A stretch of 64,000 nucleotides of DNA from Candidatus Lokiarchaeota archaeon (GCA_014730275.1 WJIL01000103.1:50084-114083); one strand, 5' to 3'. Shown: positions 34,553 through 44,794, numbered from the stretch's first letter. The notes: generated by a model from the letters alone, not told the origin. Numbers and translations: made by a program.

Positions 34553-36334
34553 TTAGTCCTTATCCTGTAGGAATGCATAGATTCTAACAAGACCTGCACC
34601 GATGCTCTCCTGTTTTGATATCCTGAAGTGCCCTAATTCTCCGGTTGTATCTACATGAGGTCCGCCGCAAAGCTCCTTGCTAAAGTCTCCTACAGAATAA
34701 ACAGATACTCTGTCCCCATAGCTTTCCTTGAAGAAGGCTAAGGCTCCCTGTTCAACGGCCTCATGATACGGCATGAATTCGTGTTTCACGTCCCTATCCT
34801 TCTCAATCTGTTCATTGACCAGTTGTTCAACTTCTTTCAGTTCTTCATCCGTAAGCTTCCGGGGGAAGGTGAAATCGAATCTCAGCCGCTCTGCGGTGAT
34901 ATTGCTGCCATTCTGCTTTACTTTGTCACCCAATACTTTCCTTAGTGCTGCCTGTAAAAGATGTGTTGCGGTATGGAGTTTCGTTGTCTCCTCACTATGG
35001 TCAGCCAAACCGCCCTTGAATTTCTCTTCGGCACCTGCTTTCGATACTTCCTTGTGCTCTTTCTGTTCCTCACGGAATGTTTCCATGTCTATATCAATAC
35101 CTTCCTCAGCAGCCAGTTCCTTCGTCATTTCGATTGGGAGCCCAAAGCTCTGGTACAGCAGTGCCGCGTCTTCTCCAGTTATGGTGCCTGTATTCTCCAA
35201 AATGCGATTGAACTTCTTGAGCGCACGGCGAAGCGTCTTGCTGAATTTCTTCTCTTCTCGTTCAAGATTCTTCATGATGAAGTCCTTATTTCGTTCCACC
35301 TCATCATATGGCTCCTTGTAAATATCGATTACAAGCTTTGCAAGCTTCTTGGTGAAATCCTGTGATATCCCCAGTTTGCCCGCATGCTGTATACTACGTC
35401 GTATAAGTCGTCGCACAACATATCCATGCTCTTTGTTTGACGGGATGATTTTGCGGTCATCTCCCATAATCATGACGGCTGCTTTGATGTGATCAGAGAT
35501 GATTCTTATTCTACGGATGTCTTCGTCTGAGAATTCTTCCTTTTCGCTCATTGATTTGATTTTCTCAACAAGTGGAGCCATATTCTCAATTTCGTATACT
35601 GTTTGCTTTCCTTGAAGCATAGCGGCTGTTCTTTCAAGCCCCATTCCTGTGTCGATGTTTTTCTGGTCAAGGACTTCATATTTGCCACCCTCAGTCTTGC
35701 TATATTCCATGAATACATCGTTCCACACTTCTACGAAATGGCCGCAGTTGCATCCCGGTTTACATTCCGGACCACATTTCGGAATCTCTTCTACTTCGAT
35801 GAACATCTCACTACAGGGTCCGCATGGCCCCGTCTTTCCTGCTGGCCCCCACCAATTGTCTTCTTTTGGCAGATAATAGATGCGTTCTTTTGGTACACCA
35901 ATTTCTCTCCAGATTTCTGCGGACTCTTCATCCCTTGGGGCGTTTTCGTCTCCCTCAAACAGGGTCACGTAGAGCTTCTCTGAATCGAATCCCAGCCAGT
36001 CATTTGATGTGAGAAACTCGTAGCTCCATCGAATCGCTTCTTCTTTCCAGTAATCACCTAGGCTCCAGTTACCAAGCATCTCGAAAAAGGTGAGATGTGT
36101 TGTATCACCCACTTCTTCGATATCGGTGGTTCTGATACATTTCTGGCAATTCGCAAGTCGTGTTCCCATCGGATGCTTTTGTCCCAACAGATAGGGTACG
36201 AGCGGATGCATACCTGCTGTTGTGAATAAAACGGTAGGATCATGTTCAGGCATAAGTGAAGCAGATCCTATGATGGCATGGTCTTTCTCTTTGAAGAACT
36301 CAAGATACTTGTTCCGCAACTCATCTACGCGCAA
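34553..36334 (-). CDS. alaS: Alanyl-tRNA synthetase, short bacterial-type form
   Basis: The class II catalytic core (TTAGMHPLVPYLLG, TFFEMLGNWSLGDY, GPCGPCSEMF, DTGMGLERTAA) and the editing domain (HTATHLLQAAL, CGGPHVDTTGELG) are intact. The protein ends after 593 residues, so the usual C-terminal dimerisation domain (about 250 more residues) is absent. The N-terminal Cys-rich insertion typical of archaeal AlaRS is missing, and the core reads like bacterial, and especially Patescibacteria (CPR), enzymes. It is a possible transferred gene or an additional paralogue. A CGPECKPGCNCG cysteine cluster suggests a zinc site. Confidence 0.9.
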   Translation of the reverse strand: MRVDELRNKYLEFFKEKDHAIIGSASLMPEHDPTVLFTTAGMHPLVPYLLGQKHPMGTRLANCQKCIRTTDIEEVGDTTHLTFFEMLGNWSLGDYWKEEAIRWSYEFLTSNDWLGFDSEKLYVTLFEGDENAPRDEESAEIWREIGVPKERIYYLPKEDNWWGPAGKTGPCGPCSEMFIEVEEIPKCGPECKPGCNCGHFVEVWNDVFMEYSKTEGGKYEVLDQKNIDTGMGLERTAAMLQGKQTVYEIENMAPLVEKIKSMSEKEEFSDEDIRRIRIISDHIKAAVMIMGDDRKIIPSNKEHGYVVRRLIRRSIQHAGKLGISQDFTKKLAKLVIDIYKEPYDEVERNKDFIMKNLEREEKKFSKTLRRALKKFNRILENTGTITGEDAALLYQSFGLPIEMTKELAAEEGIDIDMETFREEQKEHKEVSKAGAEEKFKGGLADHSEETTKLHTATHLLQAALRKVLGDKVKQNGSNITAERLRFDFTFPRKLTDEELKEVEQLVNEQIEKDRDVKHEFMPYHEAVEQGALAFFKESYGDRVSVYSVGDFSKELCGGPHVDTTGELGHFRISKQESIGAGLVRIYAFLQDKD

Positions 36335-36457
36335 TTTGCCATCACCTATGTATCAATCTGCCAAGAATTTTGTACGATTTTAACGCTTATGATTTGGTGT
36401 TTGCGAAAATCCACAATGCATTCAACTGTCAGAGGATACAGTTTCCTTCATGTTCAG

Positions 36458-36949
36458 CTACAACAGTATAAGGCCCGAAGGTGTCATCCTGTAGCGATGA
36501 ATTCTCTCGGGAATCCAAGGGTAGCGATCCAACCAATCGAGGAAGCGGTCATTCGAAACAATATCGGCGTTCTTGCGTTTAGCGAGACGCAAAATCATCG
36601 CATCGTCATCTGTACCGCTACTAGCCTCCAAGACTTTCCTCCGTCGCACAAGGGCATCAAGAACGCCTGGGTCTTCTACTTTGTACTTCAGAGCAGCTGA
36701 AACAACAGCTATGGGTTTGTATCCTGCATTTCTAAGACTCCGATCTGCTAAGGCGATGTTCCTAGCCTGTGGTGTCCCACTATATGACAAATAGTACGCA
36801 ACGTTATTACCATCCACAACAAGTTCTCTTCTGCTCCGTGTCCGATGTTCACGCTGCTGGTTACGCCTTCTGCAGACCCGTACGTGCTTGTCAAGTTCAT
36901 ATCGGTCAAACAACCTTCCGCAGTAAGGACATCTTGCTCTCTTTGGCAC
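36458..36949 (-). CDS. Zinc-finger NYN/Zc3h12a-like ribonuclease
   Basis: The first 30 residues hold a C2HC zinc finger (CPYCGRLFDRYELDKHVRVC). The rest is a PIN/NYN domain with catalytic Asp in VVDGNNVAYY, SGTDDDAMILRLA and SNDRF, the arrangement seen in Regnase/Zc3h12a nucleases. It probably binds and cleaves RNA. At 163 residues it is compact. It stands between alaS and the permease genes on the same strand. Confidence 0.75.
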   Translation of the reverse strand: MPKRARCPYCGRLFDRYELDKHVRVCRRRNQQREHRTRSRRELVVDGNNVAYYLSYSGTPQARNIALADRSLRNAGYKPIAVVSAALKYKVEDPGVLDALVRRRKVLEASSGTDDDAMILRLAKRKNADIVSNDRFLDWLDRYPWIPERIHRYRMTPSGLILL

Positions 36950-37184
36950 GGTTATACAACCACGATGATTCAGGGTGGACCATCACTCGATTTGGCCTCT
37001 TTTCCTCTCTAAAACAGTTACGTTTCGTAAAAATCCCTGAACATCCCAGAAGACAAACTTCAAGTAAACGAGTTACTAGTTATCTCTTGAATAGAGCAGC
37101 TATTCATTCAACAAAGGCGTCCAGGCTCCGTTTGTGTCTACCCTCCCGGCGGACATGGCGGGCATGGGCGCCACCCTGCTTTCT

Positions 37185-38486
37185 CTACAAGAAGAACGAT
37201 ATGAGCAGCAACCATCCTGTTCCTACGGCGAGATGGATCAAACCTACCAGCGTCCCAATTTTCACGAATTCTATGAACGCTATGTGGTTGCCTTCCCTCT
37301 CAGAAAATCCAATCGCTACCATGTTGGCGGGAGATCCGAGTGGTGTGAATATATACCCCCCAATGTTAACAGCAAAAACTAGAGCAAGAGGGAGGACAGG
37401 GCTTATGGCTGTGAATTGATTGGCTATGGGTGCCAGCACTGCTGAAACAGGGAGGTTATCCAGAAAAGCAGATAGAATCGCGGGAATCCATATCATGAAT
37501 ACTGTTGCTATCACGGGGTTATCTCCAACAATCCCTGCTATGCCCACACCAAGATCGTCGATGATTCCTGTCAGTTCTAAGGCTGATACGAGACCGAAGA
37601 GGCCCACAAGAAAGAAAACTGTGCTCCAACCAACTTCTGACAAAAACGCTGTAGCCCTATCATGTGCAAGAATGAGCAGGGCTGAGGCAACCATTAGGGC
37701 TATCATAGATGGTTGAATCTGTAATGATGGCCCCAGTGCGAAGCCAAGCACCAATATTCCAAACCCAATGACAGAGGCATAAAAGTCACGCCGGCTCTTT
37801 ATCATGGTTGCTGGGTCTACCCTGAATAGGAGGTCTACATGCATGGGGTCTGCAGTCCCAAACTCCTTTTCGTAATACTTCATGAAAATTGGGAGCGTGA
37901 TCAGAAGCAGAATTACTGCAAGCGGCATGAAAACGATGAAGAGCATACCCGCATCGAGATTCGTCTCTCCTGCAATTACCAGATTTGGGACGGCTCCCAC
38001 AATCGATGGAATCGATGCGAAATTACACACGATCGCCTCGGAGATGAGATAGGGTTTGAAGTCTATATCCAGGGCCTTGCAGACTTGGATTGTAAGTGGG
38101 GCCATGATGAGCATGGTTGATGTGGTATCGAGGAAGAGAGAAGTAACAAACACAAAAATGAGGAATGTTCTGTAGAGGTCTTTGTGCACACCTCTGCTCG
38201 GCTTTGAGAGCGTCAGAGCTAGGAACTGGAATACCCCGGATCCACCTGCAACAGCAACGATGATCATCATCGCTGTTACAAACATGATGGTGCCCCATTC
38301 AACATGTTCCAGCAAGATGACGAATGTTGGTGGATTCTCGTAGCCTAGTTGAAAGGCAGCCCAGAACACAACACCGATGATGGTCATCCCCAGCAGGGAC
38401 ATCCCTGTGCGATTGACCTTCTCGGTTGAAATAACAAGGTACGTGCCCACGAAGACTGCCAATACTGCTATAGCTAGAGCATCCAT
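37185..38486 (-). CDS. SLC13/ArsB-NhaD-type permease (copy 1)
   Basis: The protein has about 11-12 hydrophobic helices in 433 residues. Ion-transporter superfamily motifs occur twice, in SIPSIVGAVPNLVIAGE and FLDNLPVSAVLAPIANQF. The C-terminal GGYIFTPLGSPANMVAIG is typical of the ArsB/NhaD branch. Transported solute could be Na+/H+, arsenite or an organic anion. It is one of three tandem paralogues. Start is ATG 38486. Confidence 0.85.
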   Translation of the reverse strand: MDALAIAVLAVFVGTYLVISTEKVNRTGMSLLGMTIIGVVFWAAFQLGYENPPTFVILLEHVEWGTIMFVTAMMIIVAVAGGSGVFQFLALTLSKPSRGVHKDLYRTFLIFVFVTSLFLDTTSTMLIMAPLTIQVCKALDIDFKPYLISEAIVCNFASIPSIVGAVPNLVIAGETNLDAGMLFIVFMPLAVILLLITLPIFMKYYEKEFGTADPMHVDLLFRVDPATMIKSRRDFYASVIGFGILVLGFALGPSLQIQPSMIALMVASALLILAHDRATAFLSEVGWSTVFFLVGLFGLVSALELTGIIDDLGVGIAGIVGDNPVIATVFMIWIPAILSAFLDNLPVSAVLAPIANQFTAISPVLPLALVFAVNIGGYIFTPLGSPANMVAIGFSEREGNHIAFIEFVKIGTLVGLIHLAVGTGWLLLISFFL

Positions 38487-38583
38487 TTCTTCTCACTCGG
38501 TGGATTGGGTTCGTTCTTATCTGATTATCGGCCTAACTAGGACTAAAACCATTGTATTGCTTGCTGCAAAGGATATCCTATTC

Positions 38584-40044
38584 TTACCGTGATAAAATTC
38601 CTCGAACGCGATTTAACAATCGGGTTAGTATCCCTTCCCGTTCTTTTTCTGATGGTTTCCCATTTCCTCGCAGGTCCGGTAAGATGATAACCAAGAATCC
38701 TACAACACAGATTACGACACCACCGAGAAGGATGGGAAGCAGACTGAAGAATTCAATCAACAGAATCCATACAACACCGAAAGTTAGATGGAACACACCA
38801 GCCAGGGTTCCTGCTTTGGCAAAGTCGGCGAATGAAATGGGGTCGTGTTCTCGTTCGGATGCTGCAATGGCGACCATATTGCTGGGGGATCCTAGTGGGG
38901 TGAGTATATTGCCGCCAACGTTCACTGCATAAACGAGTGCGAGCGGAAGAAGGGGACTGACTGCAGTGAATCTCAGGGCAACCGGTGCAAGCACAGCTGA
39001 AACCGGTAGATTGTCGAGAAAAGCCGAGAGTACCGCCGGGATGGTGACCATGAAGACGACTGCTATAACTGTGTTGTCTCCAATCACATCAACCAATACA
39101 TCCCCTAGAAGATCGATGATTCCTACAATCTCCAATGCACCGACCATGCCAAATAAGCCAACAAGGAAGAATATTGTGCTCCATCCAACCTCTTCGAGGA
39201 ACTCGTTTGCTCGATCATGGGCCAGAATCAACAATCCTGCAGCAACAAGAAGAGCGACCATCGATGCCTCGATACCCAGTAGCGGCTTCAGAATGAAGCC
39301 TGTGATGAGCACAGCGAAAGCAATAATGGACGCGTAGAAATCCCGTCGCGACTTTATCATGGTAGCAGGTCGAATACGAAAGAGGAGGTCAACCCGCTGG
39401 GGGTCTGTTGGAACAAATGCATCACTGAAATAGCGTGTGAGAATCAACCATGTAACGAGAAAGAGGATAAATGAAAGGGGCATGAAGGTGAGGAACAGAT
39501 TCCCCGCGTCAATGTTGGCTTCTTTTGCTATGACGATATTAGGTACTGCTCCCACGATAGACGGAATAGAGCCGATATTGGCTACTATTGCTTCAGATAT
39601 CAGTAAGGGTTTGAAATCCATATCGAGTGCTTGACAGACCTGCACTGTGAGAGGAGCCATTATGAGTATCGTGGATACGTTATCAACAAACAGCGATATT
39701 GCGAATACGAAAAGCAAGAATATTGTGTAGAGTTTCTTGTACACTCCTTCACTGGGACCAGCTAGACGCAGAGCAAGGTACTGGAACATCCCCGACCCAC
39801 CTGCAACAGCAACCACGATAAACATGCTTGTCACAAAGAGGATAGTAGGCCATTCTATGGTCTCGACAACGTGCACGAACGAGATATGTACATCTGGCAC
39901 AAGCGTACTACCGATCCAGAAGACGATTCCCACAAGGGCTAGCCCCAGGAGACTGGTGCCTGTTCTATCGACCTTCTCGGTTGAAATTGCAGCATAGATT
40001 CCAATGAACACGACAATGACTGCAATTGATAACAGGTCCATCAT
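38584..40044 (-). CDS. SLC13/ArsB-NhaD-type permease (copy 2, longer)
   Basis: It is a tandem paralogue of its neighbours with the same SIPSIVGAVPNIVIAKE and FLDNLPVSAVLAPVALRF motifs. It adds about 55 residues at the C-terminus after the shared end, with an extra hydrophobic stretch (LLPILLGGVVICVVGFLVII). ATG 40044 follows GAGG with a six-base gap. A frame to 40059 is less well supported. The substrate is unknown. Confidence 0.85.
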   Translation of the reverse strand: MMDLLSIAVIVVFIGIYAAISTEKVDRTGTSLLGLALVGIVFWIGSTLVPDVHISFVHVVETIEWPTILFVTSMFIVVAVAGGSGMFQYLALRLAGPSEGVYKKLYTIFLLFVFAISLFVDNVSTILIMAPLTVQVCQALDMDFKPLLISEAIVANIGSIPSIVGAVPNIVIAKEANIDAGNLFLTFMPLSFILFLVTWLILTRYFSDAFVPTDPQRVDLLFRIRPATMIKSRRDFYASIIAFAVLITGFILKPLLGIEASMVALLVAAGLLILAHDRANEFLEEVGWSTIFFLVGLFGMVGALEIVGIIDLLGDVLVDVIGDNTVIAVVFMVTIPAVLSAFLDNLPVSAVLAPVALRFTAVSPLLPLALVYAVNVGGNILTPLGSPSNMVAIAASEREHDPISFADFAKAGTLAGVFHLTFGVVWILLIEFFSLLPILLGGVVICVVGFLVIILPDLRGNGKPSEKEREGILTRLLNRVRGILSR

Positions 40045-40212
40045 ATCATTCCTCAGCATATAGGGATGGGAGAGTGACCGATATGGGGATTACTCTGCTT
40101 AGAGATACTCTGCACCTTTCATTAATGTACCGACGTATCAGTGGATTTCTTGCGTCTTTAAGGAATTTCGAGGAATCTCACGCTTTCAAATGAGGAACCG
40201 AAATATATTCTG

Positions 40213-41517
40213 TTAGATTAGAAGCATAGAAAGTACGAGAAGCCACACTGAACCGATTGCCAAATGAATCAATCCCACGATAGTGCCGATTTTCGCGAAC
40301 TCAGCGAGGGTTACTGGATTCCTCTCTCTTTCTGAATGATCTAACACAACCATATTGGCAGGAGATCCTAGCGGGGTAAACAGATTACCTCCTACGTTAA
40401 CCGCGAGAATTAGTGCTAGGGGAATAACAGGTGTCAAAACAACAAGATCTAGGGCAACTGGTGCTAATACCGCAGAGACTGGAAGGTTGTTGAGAACTGC
40501 TGATAGGCTGGACGGAAACCAGACCATGAAGAGTACAGCGAGGAAGGAATTGTTCCCAACGGCTGCTTGAAGCCATACACCTAGCTCTTGGATGAATCCT
40601 ACCACACCCAATGCCTCTACGAGGCCGAACACGCCCACCAAAAAGAATACGGTGCTCCATCCAATTTCGCTCAGGAATTCAGATGCCCTTTCGTGCGCCA
40701 TGACAAGAAGTGCTGCTGCAACCAGAAGAGCAATCATTGCAGGTTGGATACCCGTAGTGGATCCTAGGACAAATCCAGTAATCAGGACTGCAAATGCTAT
40801 GATTGATGCGTAGAAATCACGTTTGGATTTGATCATGGTAGCGGGCTTCAGTCTTTTAACGAGTTCCATGCTGGCCTTGTCAGTGTCACCAAACTCTTCC
40901 TCAAAGTAGTAGAGCACAACAAACCACGTTACGATCAATAACAACGCGGACAGCGGCATCATGGAGAAAAATAGCAAACCAGCATTGAGATTAGTTTCCT
41001 CAGTTATGATGATGTTGACTACTCCACCAACAACAGACGGTGTTGAGCCGATATTACAGACGAGTGCTTCAGACATGAGAAACGGTTTGAAATTGATATC
41101 AAGAACCTTACACACTTGGATGGTTAGAGGCACCATGATAATCATGATAGTTGTTTTTGGCAGAATCAATGATAGAATCCATACGAATAGCAAGAAGGTA
41201 CGAAATAACGATTTGTAGTCCCCACCACCCAGTTGTGCCAGCCGCAAGGCGATATACTGAAACATGCCAGAACCGCCAGCTACAGCAACCACAATCATCA
41301 TCGAGGCAACGAAGAGAATAGTGGTCCAGGGAATTCCGCCTACGAGATTCTCAAAACTGAGTTGTGGGTCGGGTTGGCCTAAGGAACTTAACCAGAATAC
41401 TACCCCTATGATTGCTAGTCCGAACAGTGACATGCCTGTCCTGTTGACCTTCTCTGTGGCGATGACCAGATAGGTCACGGCAAATACAATCAAGACTACG
41501 ATTCCTAGTGTATCCAT
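40213..41517 (-). CDS. SLC13/ArsB-NhaD-type permease (copy 3)
   Basis: The most divergent of the three: the second-half motif is VLNNLPVSAVLAPVAL and the first is STPSVVGGVVNIIITEE. Like the others it keeps STEKVNRTGMSL-type residues (ATEKVNRTGMSLFG) after the first helix and GGNLFTPLGSPANMV. It is 434 residues. The arrangement of all three on one strand points to tandem duplication followed by divergence, probably with different specificities. Confidence 0.85.
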   Translation of the reverse strand: MDTLGIVVLIVFAVTYLVIATEKVNRTGMSLFGLAIIGVVFWLSSLGQPDPQLSFENLVGGIPWTTILFVASMMIVVAVAGGSGMFQYIALRLAQLGGGDYKSLFRTFLLFVWILSLILPKTTIMIIMVPLTIQVCKVLDINFKPFLMSEALVCNIGSTPSVVGGVVNIIITEETNLNAGLLFFSMMPLSALLLIVTWFVVLYYFEEEFGDTDKASMELVKRLKPATMIKSKRDFYASIIAFAVLITGFVLGSTTGIQPAMIALLVAAALLVMAHERASEFLSEIGWSTVFFLVGVFGLVEALGVVGFIQELGVWLQAAVGNNSFLAVLFMVWFPSSLSAVLNNLPVSAVLAPVALDLVVLTPVIPLALILAVNVGGNLFTPLGSPANMVVLDHSERERNPVTLAEFAKIGTIVGLIHLAIGSVWLLVLSMLLI

Positions 41518-41674
41518 ATGGAGCGCGAGCCTCCTTCTTCAATGTGGCTGGTGCGTTTTCTTTCTGCTTTCAGCTATGAGATACCATATAGACAGTCTTA
41601 CAGGTACTAATGTTTTGCCTTCGAGATACCTTCTCTCAGATTAGGTGCCTGCGACTGTGTGTTACAAGCATTGC

Positions 41675-42568
41675 TCAATCAGGATATGGTATTCCTTTAC
41701 AGATATTGCCTTTGACAAAATGAGTTAGGGCTACATCTGTGCTTTGGATTTCGATTTCTGCAACGGCTTGGTCAACAAAGGTATCGTATTTATCGGTAGG
41801 CGGTCGACAATAGCCTATTGGAGCTGTCACTGCTGTTATACCGTTGGTTTTGGTCGCACTTCGGACATGGCTATGACCCGAAATAGTGAGAAACACACGT
41901 TTGTCATTCAGGAGCAGTTCACCTGTGCTCTTCGCTCCCATATATGCAGAAAAGAAATCCCATGGCAATCTGTTCTTGTACACAACTAGGTCTTCAAACG
42001 GCAGATGATGAGACACGCAAACAATCCTACCCACATCGTCAGGAAGATTCTCTAAATCATACTTCAATTTCCTGTTCATCAACTGTGTGACTTCCTGATC
42101 GTTCATCGTCCAGTCGATATTGTAGTAATCCCGCCAGACTGCTCCATTGTACTCCTTCTGTCTGTAGGCTTCCATCGGGATATCAAGTTGCTCTACGCGG
42201 AAGGAGTAATCGGACCATCCCAAAGTACCAATGAAAGCTACTGAATCATGAATATAGGGCTCGTCAGGCAAATGCATCCAGCCGGCTTCTCGGCACACAC
42301 GACCTATCTTCTTGGAATATTTTTCGAGTGATGTTGCCTTTTCTGAAAACCAAACGTCGTGATTTCCCGCAACAAAGAGGTTGATACAATCATCGATTCT
42401 GAGAGACGCGAGTGATTCTCCCAATGCGTCAAGTCGATCACTGATATCGCCTGCAATAACGAACGCATCTGGATCTGCTTCTTCAACTCTGTGTCTTATT
42501 CCTTCGACTAGCTGCTTGTCTTTTCCGTGTGGCCTGACATGAATATCTGATACTGCAGCAATCTTCAT
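41675..42568 (-). CDS. Calcineurin-like metallophosphoesterase
   Basis: ATG 42568 begins MKIAAVSDIHVRPHG, the first metal-binding motif. GDISDR, GNHD and GHSH follow, completing the binuclear site. Its fold is of the protein phosphatase/nuclease superfamily. The product is 297 residues. A longer frame to 42721 adds 51 residues without motifs and overlaps the divergent oxidase gene. Substrate unknown. Confidence 0.85.
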   Translation of the reverse strand: MKIAAVSDIHVRPHGKDKQLVEGIRHRVEEADPDAFVIAGDISDRLDALGESLASLRIDDCINLFVAGNHDVWFSEKATSLEKYSKKIGRVCREAGWMHLPDEPYIHDSVAFIGTLGWSDYSFRVEQLDIPMEAYRQKEYNGAVWRDYYNIDWTMNDQEVTQLMNRKLKYDLENLPDDVGRIVCVSHHLPFEDLVVYKNRLPWDFFSAYMGAKSTGELLLNDKRVFLTISGHSHVRSATKTNGITAVTAPIGYCRPPTDKYDTFVDQAVAEIEIQSTDVALTHFVKGNICKGIPYPD

Positions 42569-42726
42569 CACTTGCACCTTAACAGAGGCTTTTGATTGGG
42601 GCAGGGATAAGCTTGAGGCGGTTAAGCCATTCAATTTATGCTGGGTAGTGTGGTACTTGTGTTCAAACCATTGATTTGATATGTTTGTTTTGTTCTGGAA
42701 GCATGCTGAACTTGGTGGCAATTAGA

Positions 42727-44367
42727 ATGGGCAAAAGGATTACTGCTGAAAAGGTGCCTGCACCTTCAGAATCAGAAATGAAGACAGTAACAGATACAGA
42801 GCAGATCAATGATGTTTACGCCTTGTATCTTGATGACGAAAGCCATTCCTTTGATGGTGAAACGGAGCGGCTAATCTTTCCAACTACAGAAGCACAAGTT
42901 GCAGATGAACTCCGGAAGGCCTATGAGAATGGCACTCCCCTAACTATACAGGGTGGGCGAACCGGTCTTACTGGAGCTGCAGTACCCCTTGGAGGAACTA
43001 CACTCAATTTCGAGGAAATGGATAAGATTCTCTATATGAACTACTATCCCGATGAAGACCATTATTCCATAACTGCTGAACCGGGTGTGCTTCTGGAAGA
43101 CCTTGTTAAAGCCATCACTTCGAAAAACCTTGATGAACTAAAGGGGAAGGGAGATTCGCCCAATCAAGAAGCATTAGAGCGGTTCTTGAATGATGATCGC
43201 GAAATATCCTTCCTTGTGGACCCTACAGAGACAAGTGCCTGGTTAGGTGGAATCGTTGCATGTAATGCCTCTGGTGCTCGTACATTCAAGTATGGGGCAG
43301 TACGGGACTGGGTGAAGCGTATTCGTGTTCTGCTACCCAACGGTGATGCTTTGGATATTCGGCGTGGTGAGGTCTTCGCTGAAGATGGAGTCTTCGAAAT
43401 AGAGCTCAGTGATGATTCAGTTGTCAAGGTGAAGATTCCTGATTATGAGATGCCACGCACGAAGAATGCTGCAGGTCTCTATGCTAAGCCAGATATGGAC
43501 CTCATCGACCTCTTTATTGGATGTGAGGGTATTCTTGGGGCGATCACTGAGGTTGAGCTGATTCTAGCCGAATTACCTCCCAACATCATGACTGTCATGG
43601 CCTTCTTCCCGAGCGAAGAGCAAGCGGTTGATTTCGTTTATGAGATGCGAGAACCCGATTGTGCGGTACCTCCTGAATTCATTGAATATTTTGGGCCATA
43701 TGCTCTTGATATGATCCGCCAAAAGGCGGGAGATGCGAGCATAAAAGTCCCCGCGCTTACAGAGGAAATAAAAGCTGTCGTCTTCTTCGAATTTGCTTAT
43801 GCCGAGGAAGAGATGGAAGAGAAGGTTATGGCCTTGGAAGAGATTCTGAACAAACATGGGTCCTCCTCTGAATCTAGTTGGGCTGGATTGGACTATCGAG
43901 AGCTGGAGAAGATGAAGACGGTCCGCCACTTTGTTCCTGAGAGCGTCAATTCAATGATTGCCATGCGCAAGGCACGATATGAGAAAGTACACAAGATTGG
44001 CACAGATATGGCTGTTCCTGACGAAGCTCTTCGTGAGTACCTAGCTTTCTACCGTGAGGTTCTGGAAGAACAAGGCATGGAGTATGTGATTTTTGGCCAT
44101 ATTGGAGATAATCACCTGCATGTGAATATGATTCCTCGTAACAATGAGGAGGTAGAACAAGGCATGGAAAACTACCGTCTGTTCGCAGAACGAGCAGTTG
44201 AGCTGGGTGGAACCGTTGCAGCCGAACACGGAATTGGCAAACTCAAACGTCAGTTTCTGGAAATAATGTATGGTGAAGAAGGCATTTCTGAAATGCAAGC
44301 TGTCAAGAAAGCTTTGGATCCCAAATGGCTGCTAAATCAAGGGAATATGGTGTCTATACCTGAGTAG
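42727..44367 (+). CDS. FAD-linked oxidase, GlcD/D-lactate dehydrogenase type
   Basis: The PP-loop-containing FAD domain has GGRTGLTGAAVPLGG, WLGGIVACNASGARTFKYG and ITEVELIL. The C-terminal catalytic lobe has HIGDNHLHVN and AEHGIGKLKR, with His residues that coordinate metal and substrate in glycolate/D-lactate oxidases. It oxidises a 2-hydroxyacid, passing electrons to an unknown acceptor. ATG 42727 follows GGTGG by eight bases. ATGs at 42676 and 42703 are also in frame. No GlcE/F subunits are adjacent. Confidence 0.85.
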   Translation: MGKRITAEKVPAPSESEMKTVTDTEQINDVYALYLDDESHSFDGETERLIFPTTEAQVADELRKAYENGTPLTIQGGRTGLTGAAVPLGGTTLNFEEMDKILYMNYYPDEDHYSITAEPGVLLEDLVKAITSKNLDELKGKGDSPNQEALERFLNDDREISFLVDPTETSAWLGGIVACNASGARTFKYGAVRDWVKRIRVLLPNGDALDIRRGEVFAEDGVFEIELSDDSVVKVKIPDYEMPRTKNAAGLYAKPDMDLIDLFIGCEGILGAITEVELILAELPPNIMTVMAFFPSEEQAVDFVYEMREPDCAVPPEFIEYFGPYALDMIRQKAGDASIKVPALTEEIKAVVFFEFAYAEEEMEEKVMALEEILNKHGSSSESSWAGLDYRELEKMKTVRHFVPESVNSMIAMRKARYEKVHKIGTDMAVPDEALREYLAFYREVLEEQGMEYVIFGHIGDNHLHVNMIPRNNEEVEQGMENYRLFAERAVELGGTVAAEHGIGKLKRQFLEIMYGEEGISEMQAVKKALDPKWLLNQGNMVSIPE

Positions 44368-44376
44368 GTAAGTTCA

Positions 44377-44670
44377 TCATTCCTGCTTTCCGGCTTGAGC
44401 CAAAACCTGCCGTTCCACTTCCATCATTTTCGCAAAAATCTCGGGTTTCTCCTTGCGGAGGATGCTCCGATTCTTTACCCCAAGGCACTCCCAATATTCC
44501 TGAATAGCCTGTTTGAATGCTTTGGGGGTTTCCTCCTTCTGTTCTTGGAGCCTCGCGAGGATTTCTCCTGTCATTTCATCTACTGATTTCTTCTTGATTT
44601 TTATCCGTGCCCAGAAATCGCAATTTTTCCCACGGCAGGGCCCACCTACCATAACGCACCAATCTTCCAT
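44377..44670 (-). CDS. Small Cys-containing protein of unknown function
   Basis: The 97-residue product begins with MEDWCVMVGGPCRGKNCDF, three clustered cysteines that could bind metal, followed by a charged, helical Lys/Glu-rich region. No family is recognised. It converges with the FAD-linked oxidase, nine bp apart, and starts with ATG at 44670. Confidence 0.5.
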   Translation of the reverse strand: MEDWCVMVGGPCRGKNCDFWARIKIKKKSVDEMTGEILARLQEQKEETPKAFKQAIQEYWECLGVKNRSILRKEKPEIFAKMMEVERQVLAQAGKQE

Positions 44671-44794
44671 TAGTCATCATTCCAGAGCAGTAATCCCGTG
44701 GTAGTGATGTTTATCTTTAAGAATTGGCGTGACGGTACTATCTTCTGGGTTACAAAAAGAATAGAGATTGACTTGGTACTGTTATGATCCGATT

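Noticed and set aside
36769..37419. A 216-codon plus-strand frame spanning the zinc-finger nuclease and permease gene ends.
   Set aside because: It runs antisense to both genes and has no start signal or recognisable domain.
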